DNA from: Planctomycetaceae bacterium
GTDB lineage: Bacteria > Planctomycetota > Phycisphaerae > SM23-33
Assembly (NCBI GenBank): GCA_021371965.1
Contig: JAJFVE010000122.1
Location: 36,418 to 100,417 of the forward strand
Direction: 5' to 3'
Length of the DNA: 64,000 bases
Under the pieces are notes generated by a model. It did no database searches. It was not told the DNA's origin and saw nothing but the letters and a program-made list of their open reading frames with translations. Every line of letters begins with the position of its first letter. Position 1 is the first letter of the stretch. Of the stretch, positions 1 through 9,037 are shown piece by piece. The translations under genes were made by a program, and so were the position numbers.

Positions 1-1031
1 AACTGGCTGCCCTGGTCGAAGAGCTCGAACCCAAGTTCGACGAGCTGATGCTGCTGGTGCCCCAGCCGGCAGCGCCGGAAGTGCCCATCGGGGCCGATGA
101 CACCGAGAACGTGGAGCTGCGCCGCTGCGGCCAGCCGCCGAAGTTTGACTTCAACCCCAGGGATCATGTCGAGCTGGGCGAGATGCTGGACATCATCGAC
201 ATCCCGCGCGGCGTCAAGCTGGCCGGGACGCGGAACTACGTCCTCAAAGGCGCCGGGGCGATGCTGCACCAGGCCGTCCTGCGCCTGGCGATCGACCAGA
301 TGCACGCCAAGGGCTACACGCTGATGAGCGTGCCGGTGCTGGTGGACGAGAAGGTCATGTACGGCACGGGCTATTTCCCGCTGGGGCGCGAACAGGCGTA
401 CCTCGTCGAACGCGACGGCATGAGTCTGGTCGGCACGGCCGAGGTGCCCCTGACGGCGTACCACACCGACGAGATCCTGCAGGCGGCTGATCTTCCGCGA
501 AAGTATTTCGCCCTGAGCACGTGCTTTCGCCGCGAGGCCGGGGCGGCCGGCAAGGACACGCGCGGCATCTACCGCATCCACTCCTTCGACAAGGTCGAGC
601 AGGTCGTGCTCTGCCGCAACGACGAGGCCGTCTCGCGCACGCTCCACCAGGAGATCCTGCAAAACGCCGAGGACGTGCTCCAGGCGCTCGAACTGCCCTA
701 CCGCATCGTCAACGTCTGCACCGGCGACCTGGGGCAGGGCCAAGTGCAGAAGTTCGACATCGAGACCTGGATGCCCTCGCGCGGCGGGTACGGCGAGACG
801 CACTCGGCCAGCCGCTTCTATGAGTTCCAGGCGCGGCGGCTGAACATCCGCTATCGCGACGAGAGCGGCGAGGTCAAGTTCGTGCACACGCTCAACAACA
901 CCGTGATCGCCTCGCCGCGCGTGCTGATCGCAATTCTGGAGATCAACCAGAACGCCGACGGCTCGGTGAACGTCCCCAAGGCCCTGAGGCCTTACATGGG
1001 CAATCTGGAGAAGATCGAGCCCGGGCGATGA
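1..1031 (+). CDS. serS: Seryl-tRNA synthetase, 3' part
   Basis: This class II aminoacyl-tRNA synthetase charges tRNA-Ser with serine in the cytoplasm. The frame is open from the first base of the window, so the start and the N-terminal coiled-coil tRNA-binding arm are largely missing. The catalytic core is present: motif 2 reads FRREAGAAGKDTRG and motif 3 is around NNTVIASPRVLIAILE, followed by the usual VPKALRPYMG ending. The motif 3 region has NNTVIASP where many bacterial SerRS have NGSGLAVG, a variant I believe occurs in other lineages. The next gene begins 84 bases downstream. Identity is secure; only the true start is unknown. Confidence 0.96.
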   Translation, partial: LAALVEELEPKFDELMLLVPQPAAPEVPIGADDTENVELRRCGQPPKFDFNPRDHVELGEMLDIIDIPRGVKLAGTRNYVLKGAGAMLHQAVLRLAIDQMHAKGYTLMSVPVLVDEKVMYGTGYFPLGREQAYLVERDGMSLVGTAEVPLTAYHTDEILQAADLPRKYFALSTCFRREAGAAGKDTRGIYRIHSFDKVEQVVLCRNDEAVSRTLHQEILQNAEDVLQALELPYRIVNVCTGDLGQGQVQKFDIETWMPSRGGYGETHSASRFYEFQARRLNIRYRDESGEVKFVHTLNNTVIASPRVLIAILEINQNADGSVNVPKALRPYMGNLEKIEPGR

Positions 1032-1115
1032 AGCGCCCTACGATGAGACAACGACCGCGGTAATGCCTCGTGGCGAGGACAACCCGCAAAGGCCCGTCAA
1101 GAAAAGGAAACGAGT

Positions 1116-1478
1116 ATGACACAGACAACCCCCGAAACGCCGGCCACCCCTCCCCCCGCCGCCCCCGGCGACAAAGACTCGCGCACGCTGGCGATGCTCT
1201 GCCATCTTCTGGGCATTGTCGGTATCCTCGGCCCCTTGATCGTCTGGCTGATCAAGCGCGAGAATCCGCTGGTAGACAAGAACGGCAAGGAAGCCGTGAA
1301 CTTCCAGATCACTGTGATTATCGCCTGGGTTGCGGCAATAGTCCTGTTCTGCATTGGATTGCGGTTCCTGTTTCCGCTGATCTGGCTGGCAAATCTGGTG
1401 TTCTGCATTATGGCTGCCGTAAAGGTTTCTGGCGGCGAAGATTATAAGTATCCCTTCGCCCTTCGCCTGGTGAAGTAA
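1116..1478 (+). CDS. DUF4870 small membrane protein
   Basis: This 120-residue protein has a Pro-rich N-terminus (residues 1-22), then three hydrophobic stretches (about residues 28-48, 66-84 and 86-105) around a polar loop reading NPLVDKNGKEAVNFQ. The NPxVDxxGKEAxNFQ pattern is typical of DUF4870/Tic20-like membrane proteins, whose biochemical role is unknown. A purine-rich AAGGAAACGAG precedes the ATG. It follows serS by 84 bases on the same strand and could be co-transcribed with it. Confidence 0.85.
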   Translation: MTQTTPETPATPPPAAPGDKDSRTLAMLCHLLGIVGILGPLIVWLIKRENPLVDKNGKEAVNFQITVIIAWVAAIVLFCIGLRFLFPLIWLANLVFCIMAAVKVSGGEDYKYPFALRLVK

Positions 1479-1566
1479 CTCTCCCTGGCGTCGTCGGCGT
1501 ATGAAGAAGCGGGGGCGGTTGCTGGCCGCGGGGCTTGTATAGTCTTAACGTGCCTGGAGTGTCTTG

Positions 1567-2586
1567 ATGATCGTCGTGATGAAGCCCGGTGCTACTGAAA
1601 AGCAGGTGCAGCACGTCGTGCATCTGGTTCAGGAGTTTGGTCTGCGCGAGCACGTCATTCACGGCACCGACCGCACGGTGGTGGCGTGCCTGGGCGATAA
1701 GCGCGCGGTGGACAAGACAGCCATCGAAACCGCGCCGATGGTCGACCGCATCGTGCCGATCCTGGCGCCGTACAAGATGGCCTCGACCGAGGTCAAGCGC
1801 ACGCGCACGCAGATCCCCATCGGCCCGGGCAAGTTCCCCCTGGGCGGCAGGAAGATCGGCGTGATCGCCGGCCCGTGCAGCGTCGAGAATCGCGACCAGC
1901 TCCTTCGCACTGCCGACGCCGTCAAGGCCGCTGGGTGCATCGGCCTGCGCGGCGGGGCGTTCAAGCCGCGCTCCAGCCCCTACAGCTTTCAGGGCCTGCG
2001 CGGCGAGGGGCTCAAGATTCTCGCCGAGGCGCGCGAGAAGACCGGCTTGGCCGTCGTGACCGAAGTCATCAGCGTCGAGACGCTTGACGAGGTGGCCGCG
2101 TGCGCCGACGTGCTGCAGATCGGCGCCCGCAACATGCAGCACTACCCGCTGCTCGAGGCCGTCGGCCGCGTCAACAAGCCCGTCATGCTCAAGCGCGGCA
2201 TGAGCGCCACGCTCGAGGAGTTCATGCTGGCGGCCGAGTACATCCTCAATGCCGGCAACCCCAACGTGATTTTGTGCGAGCGGGGCATCCGCACGTTCGA
2301 GGACTACGTCCGCAACACGCTGCCGCTGGCGTCGGTGCCCGAACTCAACGACAAGACGCACCTGCCCGTCTGCGTGGACCCCTCGCACGGCACCGGACAC
2401 GCGCACCTGGTGCCGGCGATGAGCCGTGCCGCCGTGGCGGCCGGGGCAGACTGCCTGATCCTGGAAGTGCACCACGACCCCGAGCACGCCCTCTCCGACG
2501 GCGCCCAGTCGCTGACGCCCGACGTGCTGCTGCAACTGATGGGTCAGCTCAAACGCATCGCCCAGGCCATCGGGCGCGACGCGTAA
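1567..2586 (+). CDS. aroF: 3-deoxy-7-phosphoheptulonate (DAHP) synthase
   Basis: The enzyme condenses phosphoenolpyruvate and erythrose-4-phosphate into DAHP, the first step of the shikimate pathway. Residues 1-70 form the ferredoxin-like regulatory domain of type I-beta enzymes such as the Thermotoga one, and the barrel follows. Visible signatures are [33 protein letters not shown] and CVDPSHGTG, which carry the PEP, sugar-phosphate and metal ligands. At 339 residues it has the usual length of this subtype. I chose the ATG with GGAG about 8 bases upstream rather than the TTG just before it. The tyrA and pabA/trpG-type genes elsewhere in the window belong to the same pathway but are not in one operon with it. 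Confidence 0.95.
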   Translation: MIVVMKPGATEKQVQHVVHLVQEFGLREHVIHGTDRTVVACLGDKRAVDKTAIETAPMVDRIVPILAPYKMASTEVKRTRTQIPIGPGKFPLGGRKIGVIAGPCSVENRDQLLRTADAVKAAGCIGLRGGAFKPRSSPYSFQGLRGEGLKILAEAREKTGLAVVTEVISVETLDEVAACADVLQIGARNMQHYPLLEAVGRVNKPVMLKRGMSATLEEFMLAAEYILNAGNPNVILCERGIRTFEDYVRNTLPLASVPELNDKTHLPVCVDPSHGTGHAHLVPAMSRAAVAAGADCLILEVHHDPEHALSDGAQSLTPDVLLQLMGQLKRIAQAIGRDA

Positions 2587-2587
2587 A

Positions 2588-2712
2588 GAAGTCTGAAGAT
2601 CGAAGTCTGAATTCGGCTTCGTTAGCGGCCGAGCCCGCGGTGGCAAGCTCCGCCGCTAACTGTGAAGATCGGCGTCCCTCTGACTTTGAACTTCGCACTT
2701 CGAACTTTGCAC
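2588..2712. repeat. Intergenic quasi-palindrome, GAAGTCTGAA word family
   Basis: The aroF-comEC gap is filled by short words such as gaagtctgaa and gatcgaagtc on one side and their near complements (gactttgaacttcgcacttc) on the other. A perfect 9-bp stem, gttagcggc (2621-2629) with gccgctaac (2652-2660), sits in the middle. The block ends about 25 bases before the comEC start, so it lies in the comEC leader. Confidence 0.6.
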
Positions 2713-2735
2713 TGTTTTTCGGTACAATCCCGCCC

Positions 2736-5249
2736 GTGACGGATCTTCCCCCTTCATCACCGGGCGGCCGCTCCAAGGGTCTCTTGCATCGCCTGCCGCT
2801 GGCGGGCGTGGCGGCGGCGTTTGTGCTGGGCATCACTGTCGGGCGGTATCTGCCGGTGACGGCCGGAGTTTTCACCGCCATCGGGATCCTCGCTCTCGCC
2901 GGTGCGGCGGTCACTATCCGCCGGCGGCACCTCTGGCCGATCACGGCCGGCGGGTTGCTGGCGACCATCGCCGCCATCGGGGCGGTGTACCTGCAGTTCT
3001 GCTATTTCACGCTGGCCGACGATCACATCGCGCGCGGCACGGGCGAGTCGGCGAACCTGGCGACGCTGCGCGGCGTCGTCCAAACGTCTCCGCAGATTCA
3101 CGAGCAGCCAGCCAACGCCGCCCTGGGCTACACGCCCGGTCCCCGCACGCGATTTATCCTGCGATGCACGGCCGCCAAGGCCGGACAGGGTTGGCAGGGC
3201 GCCTCCGGACTGGTTCAGGTTACGGTAGACGCGGCCGACACGCGGCTGGGGGCAGGGCAGAGCCTGGAGCTGATGGGGCGCATCGGCCGCTACCGCCAGG
3301 CGAACAATCCCGGCCAGTACGATCCGTCCGAGCGTGCCCGCCGCGAGGGCGTGGTGGTCTGGATGAGCGTCCCGGGCCCCGACGGCGTGGCAATCCTTGC
3401 CGGGCAGGACATGAACGCCTTCATGCGCTGCGTGTGGCGCCTGCGTGCCATGACGAGGCAGCACCTGCTGGCGGCCAGCGACGAACCTGCCGCCAGTCTG
3501 CTCGTGGCCCTGGTCCAGGGCGAGCGCGACCCGGCGCTGCGCAGCCTCAACAAAACCATGATGCGGGCGGGCATCGCGCATTATCTGAGCATCTCGGGCC
3601 AACATCTTGCCATCTTCCTGGGCTTCATCTTTCTGCTCTGCCGCCTGGCGATGCTCAACCAGCGCCGCTCCGCCCTGGTCGTGTTGGCGGTGCTGACAGC
3701 CTACATGCTCGCCGCCGAGCCCCAGGCGCCGCTGCTGCGCTCGGCCATCATGGCCGCGGCCCTGTGCATCACGCTGATCGCCGGGCGCACGTATTCAGCG
3801 CTCAACGCCCTGGCGGCGGCCGCGATCATCCTGCTGGCGGTCGATCCGCTGCAGCTCTTCACCGCGGGATTCCAGTTGAGCTTCGTCACCGTCGGCGGGC
3901 TGCTGCTGTTGCACCGCCCGCTGCGGGAGATGCTCCTGTGGCGATGGCAGAAGCGTCGCGGGCTGATCGTCTTCCGCGACAACCAGCGGATCGTGCGCTG
4001 GCTGAACTTCGCGGTGATCGACTGGGCGGCCAACGCGGCGGCTGTGGGCATTGCCGCCTTCCTCGTCACCACGCCGCTGGCGGCGTACCACTTCGGACTC
4101 TTCAGCCCCTATGCGGCCCTGCTGACGCTGCTGCTCATGCCGCTGATGGTGGCCGTGTTGGTGCCGGGCTATCTCTCGCTGGCCGCGGCGATGCTGCTGC
4201 CCAATGTCTCGCACTTGCTGGGACGAATGGCGGCGTGCTTTTCGCGGTGGCTGGCAGTCGTCGTCGACTGGTGCAATTACCTGCCGGGCCTGTGCCTGGA
4301 ACTGCGCCCCGTGCCGGCGTGGTGGGTGCTGCTGTGCTACGCGGTCATCGCCCTGTTCGCGATTCGCCACCGGCTCAAGCGAGGCTGGACATGGTGCGCC
4401 GTGGCCGCGGTGCTGCTGGCGGCCGCCACGCTCTGGACTCAGCGGGCGGCCGGCCTGCCCCAGCGGGCCGAGCTTCACATGCTGGCGGTGGGCAACGGGC
4501 AGTGTTGCATCGTGCGATCGCCGGGCGGCGCCACGGCCGTCATCGATGCCGGAACGCGCAGCGGCTTCGACGCCTGGGAGGAGATCCTCAAGCCGTTCCT
4601 GCGCGAGCGGCGAATCAAGGATCCCTCAGCCGTCTTCATCTCGCACGGCAACACGGACCATTTCAACGCCCTTGCGGGGCTGCTCGATCGCTGCCGGCCC
4701 ACGATCTACGTCAACGAGTTTTTCGGCAGCGACGCCGTGGACAAGCCCGAGCAGGATCTGATGGCCCAGATCGCCCGCCGCGGCCTGACGCTGGTGCGCC
4801 TCCGCGCCGGCGACGAGGCGCCCCTGGACGCCCGCACGCGCGTGCGGGTGCTGTGGCCGCCCGCGGGTGCGGCCAGCCTGTCGGAGAATGACGCCTCGCT
4901 CGTGTTGCACGTCGTGTGCGATGATGCATCGGTGATACTGCCCGGCGACATCGGCGCGGCGCCCCAGGAGACGCTGGCGCGCCAAGGCCCGCGAGCCCCG
5001 GCCCTCGTGCTGCCGCACCACGGAACGTTCACCCCCGCGCTGGCCGATTATGTGGCCGCCGCCGATCCCAAGGTCGCTCTCGTCAGCGGCGGCGGTCTCT
5101 ACCGCGGGCCAACCGGCCCCGACGACAAGGCCAGGCGCTTTTTCCAGAACCTCCTGCGGACCCGCCAGTGCTTCGACACCGTTCACAATGGATATGTGCG
5201 GCTGGAACTGGGAGGAACGAGCCCCGCGTCAGTGCAGCCGCAACGGTAG
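2736..5249 (+). CDS. comEC: ComEC/Rec2-family DNA uptake channel protein
   Basis: This 837-residue polytopic protein matches ComEC, the inner-membrane channel that moves one DNA strand into the cytoplasm during transformation. An N-terminal membrane region (about residues 15-100) precedes the soluble DUF4131-type domain. The competence domain has the characteristic SISGQHLAIFLG and QLSFVTVGGLL segments. A C-terminal metallo-beta-lactamase-like domain (from about residue 575) keeps HGNTDHFNAL and the later ILPGDIG and LPHHGT motifs. The frame is open far upstream, but that part overlaps aroF; GTG at 2736 is the first start clear of aroF and the repeat block. Other uptake genes are not in the window, so natural competence is not shown. 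Confidence 0.9.
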   Translation: MTDLPPSSPGGRSKGLLHRLPLAGVAAAFVLGITVGRYLPVTAGVFTAIGILALAGAAVTIRRRHLWPITAGGLLATIAAIGAVYLQFCYFTLADDHIARGTGESANLATLRGVVQTSPQIHEQPANAALGYTPGPRTRFILRCTAAKAGQGWQGASGLVQVTVDAADTRLGAGQSLELMGRIGRYRQANNPGQYDPSERARREGVVVWMSVPGPDGVAILAGQDMNAFMRCVWRLRAMTRQHLLAASDEPAASLLVALVQGERDPALRSLNKTMMRAGIAHYLSISGQHLAIFLGFIFLLCRLAMLNQRRSALVVLAVLTAYMLAAEPQAPLLRSAIMAAALCITLIAGRTYSALNALAAAAIILLAVDPLQLFTAGFQLSFVTVGGLLLLHRPLREMLLWRWQKRRGLIVFRDNQRIVRWLNFAVIDWAANAAAVGIAAFLVTTPLAAYHFGLFSPYAALLTLLLMPLMVAVLVPGYLSLAAAMLLPNVSHLLGRMAACFSRWLAVVVDWCNYLPGLCLELRPVPAWWVLLCYAVIALFAIRHRLKRGWTWCAVAAVLLAAATLWTQRAAGLPQRAELHMLAVGNGQCCIVRSPGGATAVIDAGTRSGFDAWEEILKPFLRERRIKDPSAVFISHGNTDHFNALAGLLDRCRPTIYVNEFFGSDAVDKPEQDLMAQIARRGLTLVRLRAGDEAPLDARTRVRVLWPPAGAASLSENDASLVLHVVCDDASVILPGDIGAAPQETLARQGPRAPALVLPHHGTFTPALADYVAAADPKVALVSGGGLYRGPTGPDDKARRFFQNLLRTRQCFDTVHNGYVRLELGGTSPASVQPQR

Positions 5250-5320
5250 AGAATGCCTTGTGGAACGGCGAGGCTATTGCTGTTATCCTTGATCTAACCC
5301 CTGCGGGATTTGAGAATGCC

Positions 5321-5788
5321 ATGACCGTCAGCGCGATCGACAATCGAAGCGATCCCCCGCCGCTGCCCCAGACGCTGCCTTCGGCGCGCGCGATCCGATT
5401 GCGCGGATTGGCGCTTCTGCTGCCGTGCCTGGCGGTGCTGGCGGCCGCGTGCTTCCAGTTGCCCAGCCGCGTGCCGATGCCGCCGTGCTCGTTCTACGTC
5501 AACACGCACCTGCCCTGCCCCGGTTGCGGCATGACGCGCTCGATGATGGCGATGGGTCGCGGGCACGTCGTCGAGGCTTTCAATTTCCATCCTTTCGGGG
5601 TGGTGTTGTTCAGCGGGCTGGTTGCCCTGTCGTGCATCGGCGCTGTGGAACTGGGCTGGGCCCGCGACGCCTGGGGATGGATCGACCCCTCGCCGTGGTG
5701 GCTGGCGGCAGCCGTGGGACTCATGACCCTGGGCTGGCTTTGGGTTCTGGTAACAGGATTGCTTTCGGGAAAGTTGCCGGTAAAATAA
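5321..5788 (+). CDS. DUF2752 membrane protein
   Basis: This 155-residue protein has a hydrophobic segment near residues 27-45, the hallmark CPGCGMTRS motif, then two more membrane segments, the last around residues 127-147. CPxCGxTR is diagnostic of DUF2752, a family of small membrane proteins of unknown function common in Planctomycetota and Bacteroidota. It starts 71 bases after comEC. The two motif cysteines suggest metal or redox chemistry at the membrane, but that is inference. Confidence 0.85.
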   Translation: MTVSAIDNRSDPPPLPQTLPSARAIRLRGLALLLPCLAVLAAACFQLPSRVPMPPCSFYVNTHLPCPGCGMTRSMMAMGRGHVVEAFNFHPFGVVLFSGLVALSCIGAVELGWARDAWGWIDPSPWWLAAAVGLMTLGWLWVLVTGLLSGKLPVK

Positions 5789-5800
5789 CGGACAAGACGG

Positions 5801-5854
5801 GTGGCACAGGTTTTCGCGCCTGTGACGAGCACAGTCTGGGAAGGCTGTGCCCCA
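5801..5854. repeat. Dispersed GGCACAGG/CCTGTG palindrome
   Basis: Two nested hairpins (cacagg with cctgtg; gcacag with ctgtgc) are enclosed by gtggcacag and ctgtgcccac. The same word family occurs at 8993-9012 and 41420-41470, each time directly behind a gene stop. It lies between the DUF2752 gene and the lipoprotein pair. Confidence 0.6.
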
Positions 5855-5874
5855 CCGCCATGGAAGGTGACGCC

Positions 5875-6513
5875 ATGAACAGACACATCTGTGCGGCGGT
5901 AGCGGCATGCGTGATGGCCAGTTGCGGCGGATGCACCAACGTTCGCGACTTCACGCTGTACTCGATGGCCAAGGCCCCCGTCAAGACCGTGCACGCCGAG
6001 TTCGACAAGCTCGAAGGCAAGCGCGTGGCGGTGGTGATCTTCGCCGACCAGGCCGTCCAGTACGAGTACCCGATGGCGCGGCTGGAACTGGCGACGGTCG
6101 TGGCCGAGGAAATTCGCGCCAAGCTCAAGAAGGCCAATGTCGTCGATCCGCGCATCGTCCTCGAACAGCAGGACAGCGACATCCACTGGGATTCGATGGA
6201 GAAGACCAAGTTCGGCAAGCTCTTCGGGGCCGACTACGTGCTGTACGTGGCCCTGGTAGATTTCTCGACGCGCGAGGTGGGGTCGCTTGACCTGGTGCGC
6301 GGCCGCATCGTCGCCGACGTGGCGCTCTACAGCACCACGGAAGAAGAATCCAAGGCCTGCCAGTGGCGCAACACCAACATGCGCACACTGTTCCCCGGCG
6401 GCAACGGCGTAAAGGTCAACCGCACTGAAAACGACGTCCGCTACCAGACGGAAAAGGCCTTTGCGGACGGCCTGGTGAAGAAGTTCTACACGCACAAGGT
6501 AGAAATGGAATGA
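5875..6513 (+). CDS. Predicted lipoprotein, first of a coupled pair
   Basis: I do not recognise a named family. The 212-residue product has a lipoprotein-type signal ending in ASCGGC with acylation expected near Cys20, then a soluble domain containing GKRVAVVIFADQAVQYEYP and FGADYVLYVALVDFSTRE. The domain resembles the nucleotide-binding-like fold of small lipoproteins involved in envelope assembly, but this is only an impression. I chose the ATG behind GGAAGGTGA rather than one 15 bases upstream. The stop overlaps the start of the next gene by four bases (ATGA), implying translational coupling, and the two proteins share layout and motifs, so they look like a duplicated pair. Confidence 0.8.
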   Translation: MNRHICAAVAACVMASCGGCTNVRDFTLYSMAKAPVKTVHAEFDKLEGKRVAVVIFADQAVQYEYPMARLELATVVAEEIRAKLKKANVVDPRIVLEQQDSDIHWDSMEKTKFGKLFGADYVLYVALVDFSTREVGSLDLVRGRIVADVALYSTTEEESKACQWRNTNMRTLFPGGNGVKVNRTENDVRYQTEKAFADGLVKKFYTHKVEME

Positions 6514-7154
6514 GGCGCTTTCGAGCCATCACGATCGCCATGCTGGGCGCGATGCTGACCTGTACCGCCGGCTGCATGGACGCGGTGGGTTGGTGGGCTG
6601 AGATGTTCACGCCGGCCTCGACCGATCCGGCGCTGTATCCGGTGCCCAAGAACAAGACGATCCTGGTCTTTCCCGACGACTACTACTCGCGTCTGAAGTC
6701 CGACGCAACGCGCGGGACGTTCGCCAACGAGCTCAACAAGTTCCTGATGGAAAACAATGTTGCCGCGTCGACCATCCCCTTCAATAAACTGCAGGAAGTC
6801 GAAAATACCCCGGGCTTTGAAAAGCTCAGCGTCGACCAGGTCGGGCGGCAGGTAGGCGCTGATCTCGTGATGTACGTCCTGTTCGACCGCATGTCGCTCA
6901 AGGACGACAATCAGAGCGACCTGTGGCACGGGCACCTGGCCCTGCGCGTCAGAGTCGTCGACGCCAAGACCGGCGCCTGCCTCTGGCCGACCGACCGCCG
7001 CGACGGATGGCCGATCGAGGCCGTCGACATCGCGCCGACCAGCACCGCCGCAGATTATGGCCTGGTCCTCGAGCAGGAACTGGTAGTCGAGGCCGCCAAA
7101 CGCGTCACCTACCTGTTCTGCGAGCACCCCAGCCCCGAACGACTGACCAAATAG
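6510..7154 (+). CDS. Predicted lipoprotein, second of a coupled pair
   Basis: This 214-residue product has a lipobox-like signal (TCTAGC, Cys22) and a soluble domain with NKTILVFPDDYYS, VGADLVMYVLFDRM and HLALRVRVVDAKTG. These segments align by eye with the partner upstream (VAVVIFADQ, FGADYVLYVALVDF), so the two are probably distant paralogues with related periplasmic roles, possibly as a hetero-complex. The start overlaps the upstream stop through ATGA. No catalytic motif is visible and no function can be assigned. Confidence 0.8.
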   Translation: MRRFRAITIAMLGAMLTCTAGCMDAVGWWAEMFTPASTDPALYPVPKNKTILVFPDDYYSRLKSDATRGTFANELNKFLMENNVAASTIPFNKLQEVENTPGFEKLSVDQVGRQVGADLVMYVLFDRMSLKDDNQSDLWHGHLALRVRVVDAKTGACLWPTDRRDGWPIEAVDIAPTSTAADYGLVLEQELVVEAAKRVTYLFCEHPSPERLTK

Positions 7155-7165
7155 CGCATACCGCG

Positions 7166-7897
7166 CTAAAGGCACAGCGACAGCCGCGCCGCGGCGTATT
7201 CCCAATTGGCCAATTTGCCGACGAATGCGTCGACCCAATCCGGCCGCTTGTTCTGATACTGAAGGTAATACGCGTGCTCCCACACGTCGCACACCAGCAG
7301 CGGCGCCACGCCCCAGATCGTCAAGTCCTGGTGACGCTCGGCCTGAAGGATGATCAGCTTGCGCGCCAGCGGTTCGTACGCCAACACGCCCCAGCCGCTG
7401 GCCTCGACGCTCTTGGTGGCGGCCGCAAACTGCTTCTGGCACGCCTCGACGCTGCCGAAGCTGTCGGTCATCGCCTTGGCCAATGACTCGGTCGGCTTGG
7501 AACCACCCGGCGTCATCGAATGCCAGAACAGCGTGTGCAGCACGTGGCCGCTGCCGTTGAACGCCAGGTCGCGCGACAACGCCTTGACCTGTGCAAAGTC
7601 GCCCTTGTCGCGGGCGGCCGCCAGATCGGTCATCGCCGCATTGAGCCCCTTGACGTAGCCGGCGTGATGTTTCTCGTAGTGAATCTTGAGCGCGTCGCCG
7701 CTGTAGGCCGGTTCGAGTCCCTTGAAGTCATACGGCAAAGGCGGCAGGACGTACTCGCTGCCCTTGAAGCCCTGCTGGAGCGTGACGGCCGGGTCGCTTC
7801 GCACGTCGGCCCCTTCGGCCAAGGCCCCGCCCGCCGCCAGAACCGTACCCGCCGCCCCAAGGGCTGTTACGACATCACGTCTGGAAATATCCGTCAT
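7166..7897 (-). CDS. sodA: Superoxide dismutase (Mn/Fe family), Tat-exported
   Basis: The enzyme converts superoxide to oxygen and hydrogen peroxide. The four metal ligands are visible in IHYEKHHAG, SGHVLHTLFW and DVWEHAYYLQY. The residues that usually separate Mn from Fe enzymes are Gly in NGSGH and Gln in ERHQDL, the Mn-type pattern, so the symbol is a best guess and the metal is inferred. The N-terminus SRRDVVTALGAAG is a twin-arginine signal, pointing to export of the folded protein. It has 243 residues; about 40 form the signal and linker and the rest is a normal SOD domain. A secreted Cys-rich protein gene lies just upstream on the same strand, separated by a hairpin repeat. Confidence 0.93.
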   Translation of the reverse strand: MTDISRRDVVTALGAAGTVLAAGGALAEGADVRSDPAVTLQQGFKGSEYVLPPLPYDFKGLEPAYSGDALKIHYEKHHAGYVKGLNAAMTDLAAARDKGDFAQVKALSRDLAFNGSGHVLHTLFWHSMTPGGSKPTESLAKAMTDSFGSVEACQKQFAAATKSVEASGWGVLAYEPLARKLIILQAERHQDLTIWGVAPLLVCDVWEHAYYLQYQNKRPDWVDAFVGKLANWEYAAARLSLCL

Positions 7898-7920
7898 GGC
7901 AATTCTCCTTGTTTGAATAG

Positions 7921-7986
7921 AAGCTGTCAGCTACCAGCACGAGGATTTCCTCTCGCTGATAGCTGACAGCCGATAGCTGATAGCTA
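7921..7986. repeat. Hairpin repeat, AGCTGTCAGCTA word family
   Basis: A 17-base arm (agctgtcagctaccagc) pairs with gctgatagctgacagcc around a 16-base loop, followed by extra partial copies (gatagctgatagcta). The block fills the gap between the Cys-rich gene and the SOD gene and would be transcribed if the two form one unit. Confidence 0.65.
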
Positions 7987-7991
7987 TCTGC

Positions 7992-8465
7992 TTATTTCGC
8001 CGCATCGAGCTTGGCCTGCTTCTGGGCGTCGGTAAGCTTGTCCCAGGCCGCCGGACAGCCGCCGCAGCAGAAGGCGACCTTCTGACCCTTGAACTCGCGG
8101 GTCAGCGCGGGCGTCACCTTCGATGCATCAATTTTAGACCCCATCATCGGACATTTGGTGTTGGCGAAGGCAGATTTTGCCTCGGTGGGCGTGGCGCCCT
8201 CTTTGGGCTTGCAGGCGCCGCAGGACATGCTTTCCGCGGCGCAGGACTTGCCCTTGTCCTTGCAGCACGCGGCGCAGCTGTCTTTGCAGCAGGCCTTGCA
8301 GTCGTCCTTGCAGCAGGCTTTGCACCCGGCGGTGTCTTTGCAGGGCTGGGTACAGGGCGCCTTTTCGTCGCCAGCCATCGCCACGCTCGATTGCCAGACC
8401 CCCAGTACGCCAAACATGAGTACCGCAAGACCGGCCGCCACCAGGGGAATCCGTGAGTTCGTCAT
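7992..8465 (-). CDS. Secreted Cys-rich protein with CC repeats
   Basis: This 157-residue protein has an N-terminal signal (hydrophobic residues 7-30) followed by a Cys-rich repeat of about 55 residues built from units such as CKACCKDDC, CKACCKDSC and CAACCKD. A C-terminal module contains NTKCPMMGSKI and VAFCCGGCPAAWDK, resembling the YHS-like metal-binding modules that follow the pattern CP(x)nFCCxxC. Together this suggests a periplasmic soft-metal (copper or similar) binding protein; that is inference. It precedes the exported SOD on the same strand, so a shared oxidative or metal-stress role is plausible. Confidence 0.8.
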   Translation of the reverse strand: MTNSRIPLVAAGLAVLMFGVLGVWQSSVAMAGDEKAPCTQPCKDTAGCKACCKDDCKACCKDSCAACCKDKGKSCAAESMSCGACKPKEGATPTEAKSAFANTKCPMMGSKIDASKVTPALTREFKGQKVAFCCGGCPAAWDKLTDAQKQAKLDAAK

Positions 8466-8663
8466 AGTCGCTGTCCTTTGTCGAGGCGCTCGGATCCTTC
8501 TTGACCCGGGCGGGCGCCTTCGCCTCGGGTATCACTTATAACGGATGCCATGCATAGTAGGTTCCCTGATTCAGTTTTGGGCAGAAAAAGGATCTTTTCC
8601 GTCACAGGGGGAAAGTCGCGGCGGAGGCACCACCAAAAAACGAAGATCAAATTGGTCCGGCTC

Positions 8664-8691
8664 TTGTTCGGGCGAGAGAGGGGCCTATAAT
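8664..8691 (+). promoter_or_regulatory. Sigma70-type promoter for the NifU-like gene
   Basis: TTGTTC (8664-8669) and a perfect TATAAT (8686-8691) are separated by 16 bases. The expected transcript would start near 8698, about 36 bases before the ATG of the NifU-like gene. Confidence 0.6.
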
Positions 8692-8733
8692 GGTGCGGTT
8701 TCAAAATATGCAACAGACCGGAAAGGCTTCCCC

Positions 8734-8988
8734 ATGGCAGACGAAGCGGGCAACCAGACGATTGATACACAAGTTGGCGCCGTGATCGACAGGATTCGGC
8801 CGATGCTCCAGGCCGACGGCGGCGACATCGAACTGGTCGGCGTAGACAACGAAGGCGTCGTATCAGTGAAACTGCAGGGCGCCTGCAAGGGCTGCCCCGG
8901 CGCGAAGATGACGCTGAAGATGGGCGTCGAGCGCCATCTCAAGCAGCAAGTCCCCGGCGTGACCAAAGTCATCGCAGTCGAAGACTAA
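8734..8988 (+). CDS. NifU C-terminal-like iron-sulfur protein
   Basis: The 84-residue product is a stand-alone Nfu domain that carries or delivers Fe-S clusters. The cluster-binding motif is CKGCPGAKMTL and the family signature IRPMLQADGGDIELVGV precedes it. It is a single-domain version, shorter than E. coli NfuA, which has an extra N-terminal A-type domain. The frame is open further upstream, but that stretch contains the promoter, so the ATG at 8734 is preferred. A small hairpin (8993-9012) lies immediately behind the stop. Confidence 0.9.
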   Translation: MADEAGNQTIDTQVGAVIDRIRPMLQADGGDIELVGVDNEGVVSVKLQGACKGCPGAKMTLKMGVERHLKQQVPGVTKVIAVED

Positions 8989-8992
8989 GTGG

Positions 8993-9012
8993 CACAGGCT
9001 TTCCAGCCTGTG
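8993..9012. repeat. CACAGGCT...AGCCTGTG hairpin behind the NifU-like gene
   Basis: A perfect 8-bp stem (cacaggct/agcctgtg) with a ttcc loop begins four bases after the stop codon. There is no good T tract, so terminator activity is uncertain. It belongs to the same word family as 5801-5854 and 41420-41470. Confidence 0.6.
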
Positions 9013-9037
9013 GTTTCTTATCTTCAGCGCGCCCGGG

